Counted from the first letter of the stretch, positions 11,989 through 24,723 are shown. The stretch: 64,000 nt of DNA from Paraniabella hibiscisoli (GCF_022512515.1 NZ_JAKWBK010000002.1:372001-436000); one strand, 5' to 3'. Numbers and translations are program-made. The notes: generated from the letters alone by a model not told the origin.

Positions 11989-12021
11989 AAAAGGTCATCG
12001 CTCGTTTTGCGATGACCTTTT
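11989..12021 (-). terminator. Rho-independent terminator after SusD-2
   Basis: A perfect 13-bp inverted repeat (AAAAGGTCATCGC / GCGATGACCTTTT) with a 7-nt loop, 25 nt past the SusD-2 stop. T-rich on both sides, so it could work in both directions. It ends the DUF3826-SusC-2-SusD-2 unit and insulates the promoter of PL1-b. Confidence 0.88.
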
Positions 12022-12046
12022 TGACAGTATTAAAAATAAGTCAGTT

Positions 12047-14025
12047 TTATTGTCTGTAATCGAATGTTCCCTGTACGCCTGAATAATCTAACCAACCAAC
12101 TGTTTGTTGTAACCATGGGTTATTCCCCAGCAATCCACCCGGAAGGCCCGATAAATAGTAATTAGGACGGAACAAAATAGTGGTATTGACATTATTAACC
12201 CTGTCCCAGGCCTGATCTAAAGGCGTCATCACAAACTTAGCTCTAACAAGTGCTTTTAATTTTGCTATTTCAGTCTCAAAATTAGCAGCATCAGGATCAA
12301 TCAAAATATTCCGGTCAGCAGCAGTTAAAGGATTGGTAGCCGCAGGACTATAGGTGATGCTTTGCCAATAATAGCCATTGCGCTGCGTTCCGTTTACCGG
12401 AGTAAGTCCTAATTTCTGAACAGTATTATAAGGAGCGATATTGTCGTACAACAACCAGCGCTGCATGTCCCAAAAACGCTTACCCTCATAAGCCAATTCA
12501 ACTCTGCGCTCGTACAAACAAGCTTCCAATGCAGCGTACTTACTTGCCGGTGTTCCGATACCATAGTTGTTTGCTGAAGCAGAAGAGGGATACACCCGGG
12601 CGCGTATTTTACTTAAGTAGGTAACCGCATTACCGATCTCGTTTTTTGCTGCATAGCACTCAGCAATGTTCAGCAATAATTCTGCATAACGATACTCGAA
12701 AATATCAGTTCCGGAAAAAGCAAATACGGTGCTATCAGCTGCCGGATTCGACATTTTACGTACCAGGCCCGGACTATTGGTTTGATTATTATTATGGAAT
12801 GTACCGGAAGCCGCTGTGGCGCTGGTTTTCCATCTGTAAAACCAGGTAGACTTATTAGCATTTGTAGCAATGCCCCATTTAGCGCCGGAGAAAGCAAAAG
12901 TTCTATAGAACCGGGGATCTCTTTTTCAAAAAAGAATGTATCAACATACCCGTTTGCCGTAGTAGGGCGGGAACCATCGACCATAGGAAACAAATCCAGC
13001 ATCTCTTTAGGCGCAGCCAAACCTCCGCCTCCTTTATAATCTGTAGGTCTTACAGAATTTTCCCAACCATTATTAATACCGATAGTATTGGTATTAGTAC
13101 TGGATAACAGCTGAACAATCAGCGCCTCTTTATTGAATGCATTATCATTCTTGAATGTCATTTCCGACCAGTCTTTTGCATTAGCCCCATAAAGGCCATA
13201 GCCGGCAGCTGTTAATTTACTCTCCGCATCCAGGCTTGCGTCAAGAGCTTTTTGCCACTTATCACTGCCAGTGTTGTCCCAATCTGTATTAAATAAAGGG
13301 CTGGCAGCAGTAAGCAAAACCCGGCTTTTCATTGCTAAAGCCCCTGCAGCTGTAAGTCTTCCATAATTAGCGGCGTCCCACTGCATCGGCAACAACGCCG
13401 CAGCTTCATCGAGGTCCTTTATAATTTGTGCAAAGCACTCCGAAGATGTAGCACGTGGCAACCTGATCGATTCATCTGTAAGACTTGCGTCCTGCACCGT
13501 AGTTACGATCGGTACTCCTCCATATACACGAACCAGATCAAAATACTGTAATGCTCTTAAGAAATACATTTGTCCCTTTGCCGTTTTTTTGAATTCCTCG
13601 GTTATATTCTGTCCATATTCGTCAATCTTTTGTATCAGAAAATTCGCGAAGCGGATACGGGTATAAGGATTATTGGGAGCGCCCGATGTAGCCAAAGCCG
13701 TACCAATATAACCGTCGGCCTGCGCTGCAGTTTGTAAGTTTACATTAGGATTGATATAGTTACTTACAGTACCACCTATCTCGTCAGTCATTCTAGATCT
13801 GCTATCATTATATTGTCCCACAACCTGTTGCAGCGGACTTCTATAAGCTGAGAAATAGAAATTATACATCCTATCAACATATGCTCCTGTAAGAGTTTGG
13901 TTTTCGAATACAGCCTCCTCCCCGTACTTATCGTATGGCTTCATTTCTTCCAGGAATTTCTTGCTACATCCTGTTGTAATTAGCAGGATTGTAGAAGCAA
14001 CCAGAAATAATACTTGCTTTTTCAT
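12047..14025 (-). CDS. SusD-2: SusD/RagB family surface glycan-binding lipoprotein
   Basis: Outer-surface lipoprotein that caps SusC-2 and delivers oligosaccharide. 659 residues after one restored base near 12915. Lipobox at the end of the signal peptide (ILLITTGC, Cys about 20). SusD features: the TPR-type helix MYFLRALQYFDLVRVYGGVP, LLTAASPLFN, the late EYRYAELLLNIAECYA, ACLYERRVELAYEGKRFWDM and the C-terminal NPWLQQTVGWLDYSGVQGTF. It differs clearly from SusD-3, -4 and -5, which form their own group. Confidence 0.93.
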
Positions 14026-14059
14026 AATTATCTTTAATAATAAAAATTAGAATTATTTT

Positions 14060-17000
14060 TTAGAACCCTAAGTTTACCCCGAGCGCCCAGGTACGTAAGG
14101 TTGGATAGGGGTTCTCGGGTCATCGTACATATTGCGGTATTTATTAGGATAAGGATTGTAAAAATCCCAAAGATTCATGCCTGAAAGAAACACCCTGGCA
14201 TTAGCAATCTTTGCTTTCTCCACCCAGGATTTTGGCAACGCGTACCCAATACTTAAACTACGAACAAACATGCGGAAAGTTGGCAGCAAAAAGAAATCTG
14301 AGTTGGTTCCTCTGAAATCGTCAGAATAAGCAATATTGGGATACTTACCATTTGGGTTACTTGCCGAATCGTACATATCATTCATATAAATAGGCGGTGA
14401 CCACATTGCGTTCGTGCTGCCGGTACCCTGTTTAATATAATCTAATACTGTAGCTCCTCCCCATGATGTGGTAATAAGAGCCATCAAAGAAACCCCTTCC
14501 ACTGAAGATTAAGATTTGTATTAACGGAATAAGTCATCCCTGATCTCAGCTTCACCAGATCCTGTCCATCATCAGCAATCACTCCATTTGGGCCTGCTAT
14601 GGTTTTATTATTGGCATCCAATTGTCCGGCTACATCCTCGTACACCAGCATTCCTTTTTCAAACCAGATTTATTGCTGATATCAAAAAATTTAGGAGCCG
14701 CTCCGGCTACACCAGAGTTGTTGGCATTCGCAGTCAAATAAGCCCAATAATTATCTATATCAGCATCTGTACGTAAAATACCATCACCACCTGAAGTTCC
14801 TTTCCAGGTAGTATAGCCCCATGTTGGGAATATGGTAGAATTACCTACATCTCTCCTTCTTTCCATTATACCCGGGTAACTAAATGGCTGATCAATATAC
14901 TTGGTAACCTTATTATTACCAATTCCAAAGTTCATTCCTACTGAATAGCTAAAATCTTTTATGTTATCTTTCCAGGTAGCTGATATTTCAGTTCCCCAGA
15001 AATTAAACGAACTATAGTTTTGTTCAGCAAAAGCCCCTCCAACAGATATAGGAACATTGATAGCTCCAGCCATATCCGTTAGTACGTCTGTACTGCTATT
15101 ATAGTAACCGTCTAATGTCACCGATAAACGCCTGTTCAAAAAGCCCATATCAATTCCCAAGTTTCTTTGTGTAGTTCTATCCCATTTGATGTTAGGATTA
15201 GGCGTTACTTCGGGTGTAATACCCGGAGCAAATGTACCTCCCCAGACGTAGAACCTGCCGGACCAAAACCCATACCAGTACTGGGTAGTATACTATACAG
15301 TTGCAACCACTTCCACGGTTTTACATTGTCATTACCGGTAAGAGCATAAGAGGCGCGGATCTTTAAGTAATTCATCCAGGAAACATTGTCTTTAAACCAA
15401 TCCTCATCTGAGATCACCCAACCTGCAGATACCCCTGGGAAGAAGCCCCAATAGTTAGCAGGTGCAAATCTTGTAGAAGCATCGGTACGAAAAACAAACT
15501 GCAATAAATACCGGCTTTTATAATCATAGCTTAAACGACCCAGATAAGAAAGTGTACCACTTTCATTGCGATAAGTAATTGAATTTTGAGGATCAATAGT
15601 ACCTAACGTACTCACGGAAGTACCGTTGTATACTCCCGGAGCCGGGTTCGTCCATAACTGCGTTCTTTTTCTGAACCGTTGATCACCTTCTCCACACTAC
15701 CCATCGCAGCAATATTATGATCACCAAACTTACGATCGTAGGTAATAAAGAAGTTGGTTTGCTGGTTTTTCGTTGTTAAGTTATCATACGACACTCTGGA
15801 TCCGGATCTGTTTAATACAGCAGCATCCCATATAGTGTTATCAGTGAATAAGTGATTATTGAGTTTGTTCCCTTGCTGATTTCTTACCAGTGACATGGGC
15901 AACATTACCTGCTCTGTCTTCCCGGAGCTTTGCGTTAAACCATAATTAAACTTAACCGCAAGACCTTTAACAAAAGGTATTTCATAGTTTAAAGAAAAGT
16001 TAGCATTGTAATTAAAATTCTCGTCCGACTGTTTAGAACCATTGTTCAGTAATGCATAATAGTTCCAATTGCTTAGAGAGTTGTTTCCCGATACATTACC
16101 TAATCTGTGTGGTCCTAAGGGAGGTGATACATATTGATCGACCCCGTTTATATTGTATACCCACGGAATATACTTAGGCATGTGCAATAAAATACTATAA
16201 TCGTTTTGTTCATTACACCACCACCCGGCATAACCGTCTGTGATATTAACCTTGGTAAACGATTTTTCGAGATTGGTATTAGCCGCTGCAATAGTAGCTC
16301 CTAAACGCAAACCGTTTAACACTTTGATATCAGTACCTGCTCTGTAAGTCCAACGGTCGAAATCCTGAGAACCTAGATTGGCTCCTTGCGTATAATAAGA
16401 TGCACCTGCAAAATAAGTAGCTCTTTCTGAACCGCCGCTTACATCCAGCGAGTGTTGCATCGCATTAGCAGCCCTCCAGTCATTAGCTAACCAATCATAA
16501 TTTAAAGAATCCATCGTTGCCAGTTCTGCATCAGAAAACAACTGATCAACCGTCCAGCCTAATGCTTTACCAAACCTGTTTGCATAGGTTCCAAATTCGC
16601 GGGCGTTCATTACTTTACCATGGCTCACTGCGTTATTGGTTTCAAATTTACCATTGTAGGAAATACGTGGAGCTCCGGCCTTACCTCTCTTTGTTTTTAC
16701 CACAATGGCTCCCTGGGATGCCCGGGATCCGTAAATGGCGGCACTCGCATCGCGTAAAACAGTAATACTTTCTACCTCCGATAAATCTAATTGATTAAAT
16801 CTTTCCAGGCTGGAGAGACCCGTTTGAGGATCTACCTGTATTACATCATCGATAATAATTAAAGGGTTGGTCCCCCGCCATCTTTACCCCAGTTGAACTG
16901 TTGCCTGATGTTGAGGTTAGGCATAGACCCAGGCCTGGTACTACCGCCAGTTACATTTACACCGGGTATCTGACCTCTTAATGCTTCAGTGATAGAAGCT

Positions 17001-17419
17001 ACAGGCATATCCGTTAACTTTTTAAGATCCACATTTACAACAGAGCCGGTGATATCTCTCGCTCTTTGCGTACCATATCCCACTACCACTACATCATCCA
17101 GGCTGTTTTCCACGCGCTTCATTGCAATATTCATCGCGCCTTCCAGCTTCACCGCAACTTCGCCAAACTCATAGTTCACATGCGAGTATTGAATAACTGC
17201 GCCATTTGCGGGCACATTCAAGGTGAAAATACCCTGATCATTGGTTACGGCTGTTTGCGGGCCATCTTTTACCTTTATGGTAACGCCCGCTATCGGCGCT
17301 TGCGTGGAGTCGTCCACCACTGTTCCTGTAACAGTCCTGGTTTGCGCCGCTGCCGTCATCGCTAAAAACAGGGGCAGCACAAACAGGCAAGCAAATCGTA
17401 AAACATGCTTCACGTTCAT
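14060..17419 (-). CDS. SusC-2: SusC/RagA TonB-dependent transporter
   Basis: About 1121 residues when six frame breaks are repaired (near 16865, 15625, 15200, 14640, 14510 and 14095). Signal peptide (LFVLPLFLAMTAAA), carboxypeptidase-like domain (TVTGTVVDDSTQAPIAGVTI), SusC plug motif (VVVVGYGTQRARDITGSVVN), then a long beta-barrel ending in the restored PTLRTWALGVNLGF. No STN domain, so it is a pure transporter. Thirty-four nt separate it from SusD-2 downstream; the DUF3826 gene is directly upstream. Confidence 0.93.
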
Positions 17420-17420
17420 A

Positions 17421-18118
17421 TCAATTTTCGTTTAATAAGAAATGTATAGAATAACAGAGATTATTTTTTTGAGCCTTCGTCCTTTCATACCAACCTTCCC
17501 GCTCTTTCTTCAGGTCGTAGCCTCTTGAAGCCAGGTAGTTATTGATACGTCCTTTATATTTTCCAAACCAGCCATGTTTAGCATCGCTTGATCCGGCGGC
17601 CATTGCATGCTCACGGGCTTCTACCAGTGCATCGTAAATGTATTTTTTTCTTCTTCCTTTAAAGATGGGATCATATCCAGATGTGCCTTGTAGGTTATTG
17701 GCAACACGTTATAGGTAAGGCCGTCTTTTACTTTTTCAATCTGTTGTGCATTCAGGTCTTTGGAAAGCGATTGAACAAATTTTTTGTTCAGGTTTGTTCT
17801 ATTTTCTTCCGATGCGTCCGTTACTTTTTTCAGCTCGGATTCGGCAGCTGTTTTTTCCAGGTTTTTAGCTTTAATCGCGGCCGTTGCTGCTGTTTTATCT
17901 TCATCTATTTTTTTGATATCGGCGTACTCCTGCGCGATCTGATCCCGTACCCTGTAAAATTTTACTGAATCAACTATTTCCAGCGGTGCTACGATCTTGT
18001 AAGCACGCTCCTTTATTACATTCAGGTAATCATCGCCACCAGCACTTTGAGACCGGGCGTTTAACGCTGAAAACAGCGTCAACAGGGATAGAACAGATAC
18101 GTTTGAAACTCTAGCCAT
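17421..18118 (-). CDS. DUF3826 family exported protein
   Basis: Small exported protein opening the SusC-2/SusD-2 operon. Signal peptide (VSVLSLLTLFSALNARS); body with AYKIVAPLEIVDSVKFYRVR, a lysine/alanine-rich helical stretch, YNVLPITYKAHLDMIPSL and, after a restored A near 17645, KKYIYDALVEAREHAM and GWFGKYKGRINNYLASRGYD. I recognise this as DUF3826, known from Bacteroidota glycan loci without an established function. As read, the frame runs to 17421. One more A in the A7 run at 17464-17470 would stop it at 17461 (ending WYERTKAQKK), which is the likelier native end, giving 219 residues. Confidence 0.82.
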
Positions 18119-18207
18119 TGCAATCGTTTTATTAGACGATAAAATTAGAATGCTGTGCCATGGCCAACAATGCAAGGTTTCACTAAGAAAATGGAAAATT
18201 TTACTAA
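18119..18207 (-). promoter_or_regulatory. Class I composite promoter driving DUF3826-SusC-2-SusD-2
   Basis: Minus strand: TTAGTAAAA (18199-18207) and TTAGTGAAA (18178-18186) starting 21 bp apart, -33 ATTG at 18168-18171, 20 bp, -7 TAATTTTA at 18140-18147, then the operator-like ATAAAACGATTGCA at 18119-18132, which touches the start codon. The 5' leader would be under 20 nt, unlike the roughly 250-nt leaders of the other two class I promoters. Confidence 0.75.
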
Positions 18208-18213
18208 AAGAAA

Positions 18214-18240
18214 AAAGCCACCCCTAATTGGAGCAGCTTT
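18214..18240 (-). terminator. Rho-independent terminator after the SusCDE-3 unit
   Basis: Minus-strand AAAGCTGCTCC pairs with GGGGTGGCTTT around a 5-nt loop, then continues into a T-run. Three of the pairs are G-U and exist only in the minus-strand RNA, which fixes the orientation. It is 26 nt past the stop of the SusE-position gene. Confidence 0.75.
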
Positions 18241-18266
18241 AACAATATGTTTAAAAATGTTATCGG

Positions 18267-19217
18267 TTACAATTCGTATTTAATGCTTACGTCAATAAAG
18301 GGCCTATCGCCTGTAGCACTGAGTTGGTTAATTAATACCAATCCGTACTTACCTTCGGGCGTTAAAAAAGGAATCACCTGGTTAACGGCTGCATTTGAAG
18401 TAGTAGCAGCTAAATTGGGATTTCGTCCCCTAACATATGCATTTAGTGTTGCACCCGTTGTATAACTACGCAAAAAATTAGTATTCTGACCGCTCTGAGG
18501 ATTGGCGAATCGGGTAGCCCGTTTAGTCCAGGATGAAATATTAAAGACTGTGAAAGGTAAAGGTGACGCGCTAAGCGAATAAAAACGGAGTGCATTGGTG
18601 CCTGTTCCCCCACTCTGTAAATACCCAAATCAATTTTGTCGGAATTTGCTGCTCCTGTCTGATAGTTGAAAGTTTCGCCCGTGTTTAATGAGATGTAAGA
18701 ATTTGCAGACCCGTTGGCACTGTCAACGTCCGGAAAATAAATTTTTCGGTTTACGATATGCATAATTTTGTTATTCACGTTGATGGTGATTGTTTTGTAG
18801 CCATCTCCCAAATAGACGCCCTGCTTATCATAGGCCCATATCCTGAAAGTATTAGCGCCGTCTTTTAAATTACCAAATCCGTTAGCACCAACCACGCCCT
18901 TAATCACGCCTGAATAAGTGTGCCGGTTTGATTCATCCAGATTAATGCGCAGGTTGGGTAAAGCGGCCCCTAATTGAAATAACGCTACCTGGTACATTTC
19001 CTTGGTGGGTGAATTGATTGTAAAATCGAAGTAGATACTATCGCCCCTCATTCAACGTCTGGTTTTCGGTAACACTATAAGGACTATTCTGATGTAAGTC
19101 TAGTGTTACATCAAACATGTTAAATATATTGGGTGCTGTTTTTTTACAAGAGGTAAAAAATGCTGATACTGTTAACAGCAACACCAGAGAAATACAAAGT
19201 TTATTTTGCTTTATCAT
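18267..19217 (-). CDS. SusE-position surface lipoprotein 3
   Basis: Lipoprotein with lipobox SAFFTSC, about 316 residues after two repairs (an extra G near 19035, a missing base near 18615). An Ig-like beta-sandwich opens it (INSPTKEMYQVALFQLG; NTFRIWAYDKQGVYLGDG), then a second beta domain (INVNNKIMHIVNRKIYFPD; SYISLNTGETFNYQTGAANS), ending PEGKYGLVLINQLSATGDRP. Paralogous over its length to the genes at 24888 and 31697. Its place behind SusC and SusD matches SusE/F-type glycan-binding proteins. I cannot name a protein family; a binding role is inferred from position. Confidence 0.78.
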
Positions 19218-19256
19218 TACTTAAAATTTCGTTTGTTTTCAATAATTAATTTGCTG

Positions 19257-21139
19257 CTATCTCAGAGGGTCAAAATTTCCTCCATCCCACCCAATAGTCT
19301 GTTCTAACAAAGGACTGGAATACAGAAAGAAATTGGATAGCGAGTAGAAATAATATTCCGGGAGCACGTTAAAACCGCCCGTACCACCTGGCTGCACTAC
19401 GCCATAAATAAAATATTTCTGCAGGGTATCCTTATTATTTAAGTTTAATTGATCTCTGTACATCGTTCCGGTAACAGGATCTACCACTCGTTCTAACTGC
19501 GCTTTTAAAGCATTCCTTTGGGCATCGTTAGTACCGCTCAGCATCACAATAGGGCTTGTTAAGTTACCTGATAATAAATGATAACGGCGTGTTCTTCTTA
19601 AATCTTCGGTACGCTTGCCTTCAAAAGCAAACTCCACCTGTCTTTCGTTTAATATTAAATCACGCATCTGTTCCACAGATGTTACTAAGTTTAAACCATA
19701 ATCATTTGTTCCTGCGATAATACCAGCCCTTAGCCTGATGCGTTTCACCATCTCTTTTGCTACACCCATATTTCCTATTTCGTTAGCGGCATCTGCGTAG
19801 TTCAGCATTACCTCCGCCAAACGCAACTCAATCCAATCCATTCCACTGCCGCCAAAGTCATTGGAATAAGGAACTGCAGCATTTGCCAGTTCAGGTGTTG
19901 TAAACTTTTTACAGTATACACCTCTGCTGCCCGTTTCACCAATAGCGTTGTTATACGTCCACTGCCTGCGGTTGGTAGTACTTCCGAGGTTCCAGATGCT
20001 GCCATTATAAGCAATAGTCGCTTCAAACCGGGGATCTCTGTCTTTCCAGAAAAGAATAGGGTCATATCCGCTACCCGCAGCGGTAATGGGCGTACCATCC
20101 TTCATGGTGTACGCATTTACCAGGTTAACACTGGCGTAATAATTATCGGCAGGCGAACCGCCAGCAGACAATGGCCTGCTACGGGACTCCACATTGTGCC
20201 CGCGCTTGGCGACAGAGGGTGAGTAAGAACGTACAATGATCGCCTCAGTGTTGGCTGCTCCCTCTGTCCGAAAAATGCTTTCATAGCTTGGCATCAAGCT
20301 TTTGCCATCTGCTATAGCAATATCATAGGCTGCTTTACATGCATCAAAAGCAGCCTGCCAGCGGCTCGCGTCATAAGGGTGAGCTGAGTTGTCAATTGGG
20401 TTAAACTGTGGACTGGCCCACAATAGCAATGCCTTTCCTTTTAGCGCTGCGGCTGCTGTTCGGGTTAATTTCCCCCTTTCCGTACCGTCAGTCCAGGTTA
20501 CTCCCTGTAAATTCGCCATCGCAGAGTCACAATCTTTTACAATCTGTACAAACATCTCCTGGCGCTCGCCCGGCCAGACAATGTAAGGTTGTCGGGATTT
20601 TGAGGTTCCAGCACGAGCGGCATTCCTCCGTAAATTTTCGTGAGGTCTAAATAGGCCATCGCACGAAGTGCATAGTACTGCCCCAAAAATCTCCTTTTAC
20701 TTTCAAAAGGGATGGTTCCCTCCGGAATATATTTAATTCCATTGTTGCACCTGGCTATATCAAAATATACATTGTCCCCATAGTTGGCACCCTGGTATTT
20801 AAAGCCAACATAACGCACATCGTTAGCCGCTAGGCTTCCATTTACCCCTATCGTTTTACGGGCATTTGCATTGGTGGCTGACCAGTAATTTTCATCACTA
20901 GCAAAATGAATTTCCCTATTAGTTCCGGAAGGGAATAGTTCGTATGCAAACTGCGGCATAATTACATCATAAGCTTCATTCAAATGATATTGAATGGCTC
21001 CCTCGTTACTCCAAATAGCGCCATCGATACCACCCCTATCTCTTAATTGAAAGAATTCATCTCCTTTTTTACCACAACCTGATAACAACGCACCAACCAT
21101 TAAAACCGCTGATATTCTTGTATATAATTTCTTGTTCAT
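19257..21139 (-). CDS. SusD-3: SusD/RagB family lipoprotein
   Basis: 627 residues after one restored base near 20550. Lipobox GALLSGC. Shares with SusD-4 and SusD-5 the blocks QYHLNEAYDVIMPQFAYE, HFASDENYWSA, FLGQYYALRAMAYLDLTKIY followed by GGMPLVLEPQNPDNLTLSGR, and the C-terminal SSPLLEQTIGWDGGNFDPL. The three are products of tandem duplication. Positioned 25 nt after SusC-3 and 39 nt before the SusE-position gene. Confidence 0.94.
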
Positions 21140-21164
21140 TGCTTGAATATTTACTTGTGTACGA

Positions 21165-24100
21165 TTATAATCCCAGGCTCAAACCAACAGAGATGGTTCG
21201 GATAGTAGGGTAATCAAATACGTAAGACTGATAAGGATCTTTATACGGTAAAGGATTTTTAAGTACCCATAAATTATTACCTGTTAGTAACAGGCGCGCA
21301 GATGTGAGGCCAATACGCGACATGATTGATTGAGGAAGCGAGTAGCTTAGTGTCATATCGTTTACTCTAACCATAGTACCATCTACAGCCCAAAAATCTG
21401 AGTCCTGGTTAAAGAACTGCGAATCAAACCTTGGGAATTTGCCGTTAGGATTCTCAGGAGTCCATCTGTCATTCATAAAAGCCGGCAGGTTGGAAACTGT
21501 GGAGGCGGCCTCTCTTGCTTTGGAATCATAGAAAACTTTTCCGCCGAAACGTCCGGCAATATTGGCTCTTAACTGAATGGCCTTGTAAGTTAGACCTAGT
21601 TGTAATCCCATTGCAAATTTAGGATCGATCCTGTCAAATAAAGGCACTTTATCTCTTTCAGTAATCACACCATCACCATTTGTATCCTCAAAATATAACC
21701 ATCCCAATTGCGGCGATACATTATTGATCAGGTAGTTAGGATTCTTTGCCATGAAATCATCCAACTGCTCCTGCGTTCTGAAAATACCCAGCGATCGATA
21801 GCCCCAGTTGCCGCTGGTGTATTTCCTGGGATCAGTGCCAAATCCTACCTGCCAGTCGGGTGGCGAAGTTTCAAATAACTGGAATGGATTATAAAGCATC
21901 CTGGTAGTAACTGAATTACCAAAGCCGAAGTTGGTACTTACATTCAATTTCAGATCTTTTGCAAGGTTAGCTCTGTATCCAATGGTAAATTCACTACCCC
22001 AGTTGTACCTTTCCATGTAGTTAACCACGGGAGCTGCAAAGCCCGGCGAATGCGGGAAATGAAGCGTCTGCACCTTTGTCAAACATATCGTAGCCATGGT
22101 TTTGAAAAACATCAATGTTGAATGTAATCTTATCGCGCCACATGGCCATTTCCAAACCGGCGTTAAAAGTCCTTTTGCTCTCCCAGGAAATATCCGGGTT
22201 AGGAATACGATCCGGGTTGAGGCCGCCCTGCAGTGTATTGTTATACAAATAGCCGGAAACATCTACCCTGTAACGCTCCTTCCATAGCCACGCATCTATT
22301 GAGCTGTTACCCACTATACCGTAACTGGCCCGTAATTTCAAAAAATTGATAAATTCTACATTGTCTTTAAAAAAGTTTTCCTTACTTACCACCCATCCTG
22401 CTCCTACGCTGGGAAAAACACCCCAAACCTTTCCCAAGGCAAAATTGGACGACGCATCTAAACGCGTAACAGCCTCCAGTGAGTATTTACCCATATAGTC
22501 GTAATTCAGGCGACCAAAAAAGATCTTCTTACACCTACTGTAATCCCTCTCGAAGGAGTAATGGTGGACTGATCAAAAGCCCAGTAGTCATCTAAACCGG
22601 GCAGTATCTGGTTAATCCACCGAACACCCACCGACTCGCTGTTATTTTCCGATTGCTCGGCACCGAGTAAAACAGTCAGATTATGGTTAGTAGCAATTGT
22701 TTTCTTATACTGTAAAGTAAAAAGCCCTGATAGCTGTTAGATCTGCTCAAACTAGGTTCATACAAAGAGTTTCCGGCTGCATTAATAACAGTACTACTTA
22801 TCACACTATCCCTTGGTATAATATTGCCGGGACCAAAGCCTGCAAAGTTATATAGTGTATAAGGCGGACGATAGGTGGTATTGCTACCGTTATCGGATGC
22901 CTGGGATATCTGAAACCTGGCAGTAAGTCCCTCAAGAAAACCCGAAAAGTCGTAAGAAATAGCGGTGTTGATGCGGTAGCCCGCCGTTTTATCCTCACGG
23001 TAGTAGCCCGACCCAATCGCTGCCAAAGGATTGGGATTAGAGCCTCCGAGATTAACATAATTTCCATTAAAATCAATCGGTATCCAACGCGGTACCTGAA
23101 CCATTGCTTCGATAAAAGCCTGATCCTCGTTGGCGGTCGGATTACCGCTATAGCGGACGCGGTGATCTACGTTAAAATTGACATCAGCTTTAAGGCCCCT
23201 GGCGATAGTAGCCACAACACCCGCTCTGAATCCGTATTTATCCTGTTTGATACCTGCGTAGTTCCCATTTTCGTTCTGATAGTTACCGCCCACAAAATAA
23301 GTAACCTTATCACTACCACCCGACATACTTACATTATGCCGGTGCATTGAAGCCGGCTTCCAAAGCTGATCTAACCAGGTGGGATTGTTTGATGTTTTTA
23401 GATAAGCCAGGTCAGATTCGGAAAAAAGAGCTGGCATTAGCATTGCCGATTTTGAAACCATCATTAAGCATAATCGCATGCTCATAAGCGGTCATCATCT
23501 CGGGTAACCTGGTAGCATCAGATATACCCATATAGCCATTATAAGAAAACCGGGGCTTGCCGGGTCTGCCTCTCTTGGTAGTTAATAAAACAACCCCATT
23601 AGCCCCTGAAGCACCATAAATTGCTGCTGAGCCGGCATCTTTTAATACAACGATATCTTCTACCATGGCAGGATCAATATTGTCAAAAGCATCTTTTGTT
23701 ACCGTAATACCATCAATTATATATAGGGGCTCGGTGGTTACACCTAATAGCTGCGCCTGATCCGAACTGGCTGAACTTCGAATATTTAAACTAATCCCGG
23801 CCCCAGGGCGACCAGAAGCCTGGCTAACGCTCAATCCCGCGATCCTACCTCTCAAAGCCCCGGCTATATTGGGCGAGGGCACATCCTGTATTTCCTGTCC
23901 TTTAATAGTTGCTACTGCCCCTGTCAAACCCGACCGCTTTGCAGTACCATAGCCGATCACAACAACATCGTCCATACTTACATTAAGCTTCTTCGCCCTG
24001 ATCACTAAAGGACCTTCAGCTGGTATACTAGTAGTCCCAATCTCATAACCAACATGAGAATATTCTAAGGTTCCTCCTGTAGTAGGGACGTTTATAGTAA

Positions 24101-24293
24101 AGCTTCCTTTAGCATCCGTCACGGCGCTCTGCGGACCGCCTTTCACACGGATCGTTACTCCGGCTACCGGTTCATCGGAGGCGTCATCCAAAACGCTACC
24201 GTTAATTGATCTGGTTTGTGCATTCACATTACCGCTAAAGAGCGCTAATAACACAAGCAGACACGTAAATTTCAAAATGTGCTTGAAATACAT
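21165..24293 (-). CDS. SusC-3: SusC/RagA TonB-dependent transporter
   Basis: Full-length SusC of about 1040 residues in four fragments (breaks near 23445, 22690-22500 and 22050; the last is an extra G, fixed by comparison with SusC-5, giving FPAFAGFAAPVVNYMERY). Signal peptide (HILKFTCLLVLLALFSGNVNA), carboxypeptidase-like domain, plug motif (VVVIGYGTAKRSGLTGAVAT), barrel ending VFDYPTIRTISVGLSLGL. Close paralogue of SusC-4 and SusC-5. Leads the class I-controlled unit SusC-3/SusD-3/SusE-3. Confidence 0.93.
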
Positions 24294-24532
24294 ATGGCTT
24301 TCGTTTAAAAAAAATATATACAGTTAATAAGTCAATTGTTTGGCGTAATCGTTTCTACCTGGCATTACTCCTCCATCAGGATATACACACTTTCTTAAAA
24401 CAACCCTGTTTTAAAGTCAGTATATCATTTATATAACCACCCGAACACATGATCCACAGATCATCAACCAGTGATAAAATTTATGACGGTAAAAATTTTG
24501 TTTGACAAAAGCAGTTTAAAAAACAAGCATAA

Positions 24533-24617
24533 GTCAATCGTTTACTATTCAAAAGTAGGTCGTTAAGAAACCATTAACAATGTAAGCTTTCACTAAGAAA
24601 ATGGAAGATTTTACTAT
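24533..24617 (-). promoter_or_regulatory. Class I composite promoter driving the SusCDE-3 unit
   Basis: Minus strand: ATAGTAAAA (24609-24617) and TTAGTGAAA (24588-24596) starting 21 bp apart, -33 ATTG at 24578-24581, 20 bp, a perfect Bacteroidota -7 TACTTTTG at 24550-24557, then the LacI-type site AGTAAACGATTGAC at 24533-24546. The leader to SusC-3 is about 248 nt and has no other feature I can name. Confidence 0.8.
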
Positions 24618-24620
24618 TTA

Positions 24621-24634
24621 TGTAAACGATTTCA
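24621..24634. promoter_or_regulatory. Second LacI-type operator upstream of the SusCDE-3 promoter
   Basis: TGTAAACGATTTCA fits the TGYAANCGNTTNCA pattern of the site at 24533-24546 and lies about 88 bp from it, just upstream of the direct repeats. Paired operators on both sides of a promoter would suit looping repression; this is inferred from spacing only. Confidence 0.5.
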
Positions 24635-24697
24635 ATGAGGTAGAGATTTCCAGGGGCAGTAAAGAAGAAGAAGAACCCGCTAACAATAAATATGCAT

Positions 24698-24723
24698 AAA
24701 AAATCCCCTGTAGAAACAGGGGA
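24698..24723 (-). terminator. Rho-independent terminator after the SusCDE-4 unit
   Basis: Minus strand TCCCCTGT pairs with ACAGGGGA around TTCT, followed by six Ts. It belongs to the same family as the terminators at 31470 and 38170: each has a TTTC or TTCT loop and is preceded by a CAATCGTTACAA-like block (here at 24729-24742). Confidence 0.88.

Noticed and set aside
11735-12059. Small open frames on both strands in the gap before PL1-b
   Set aside because: They cover the class I promoter and the 13-bp stem terminator, and have no protein-like composition.
14060-17419. Programmed frameshifting in SusC genes
   Set aside because: Breaks fall at different, unconserved places in each paralogue, and equally in enzymes and regulators. 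There is no shared slippery site or stimulator.
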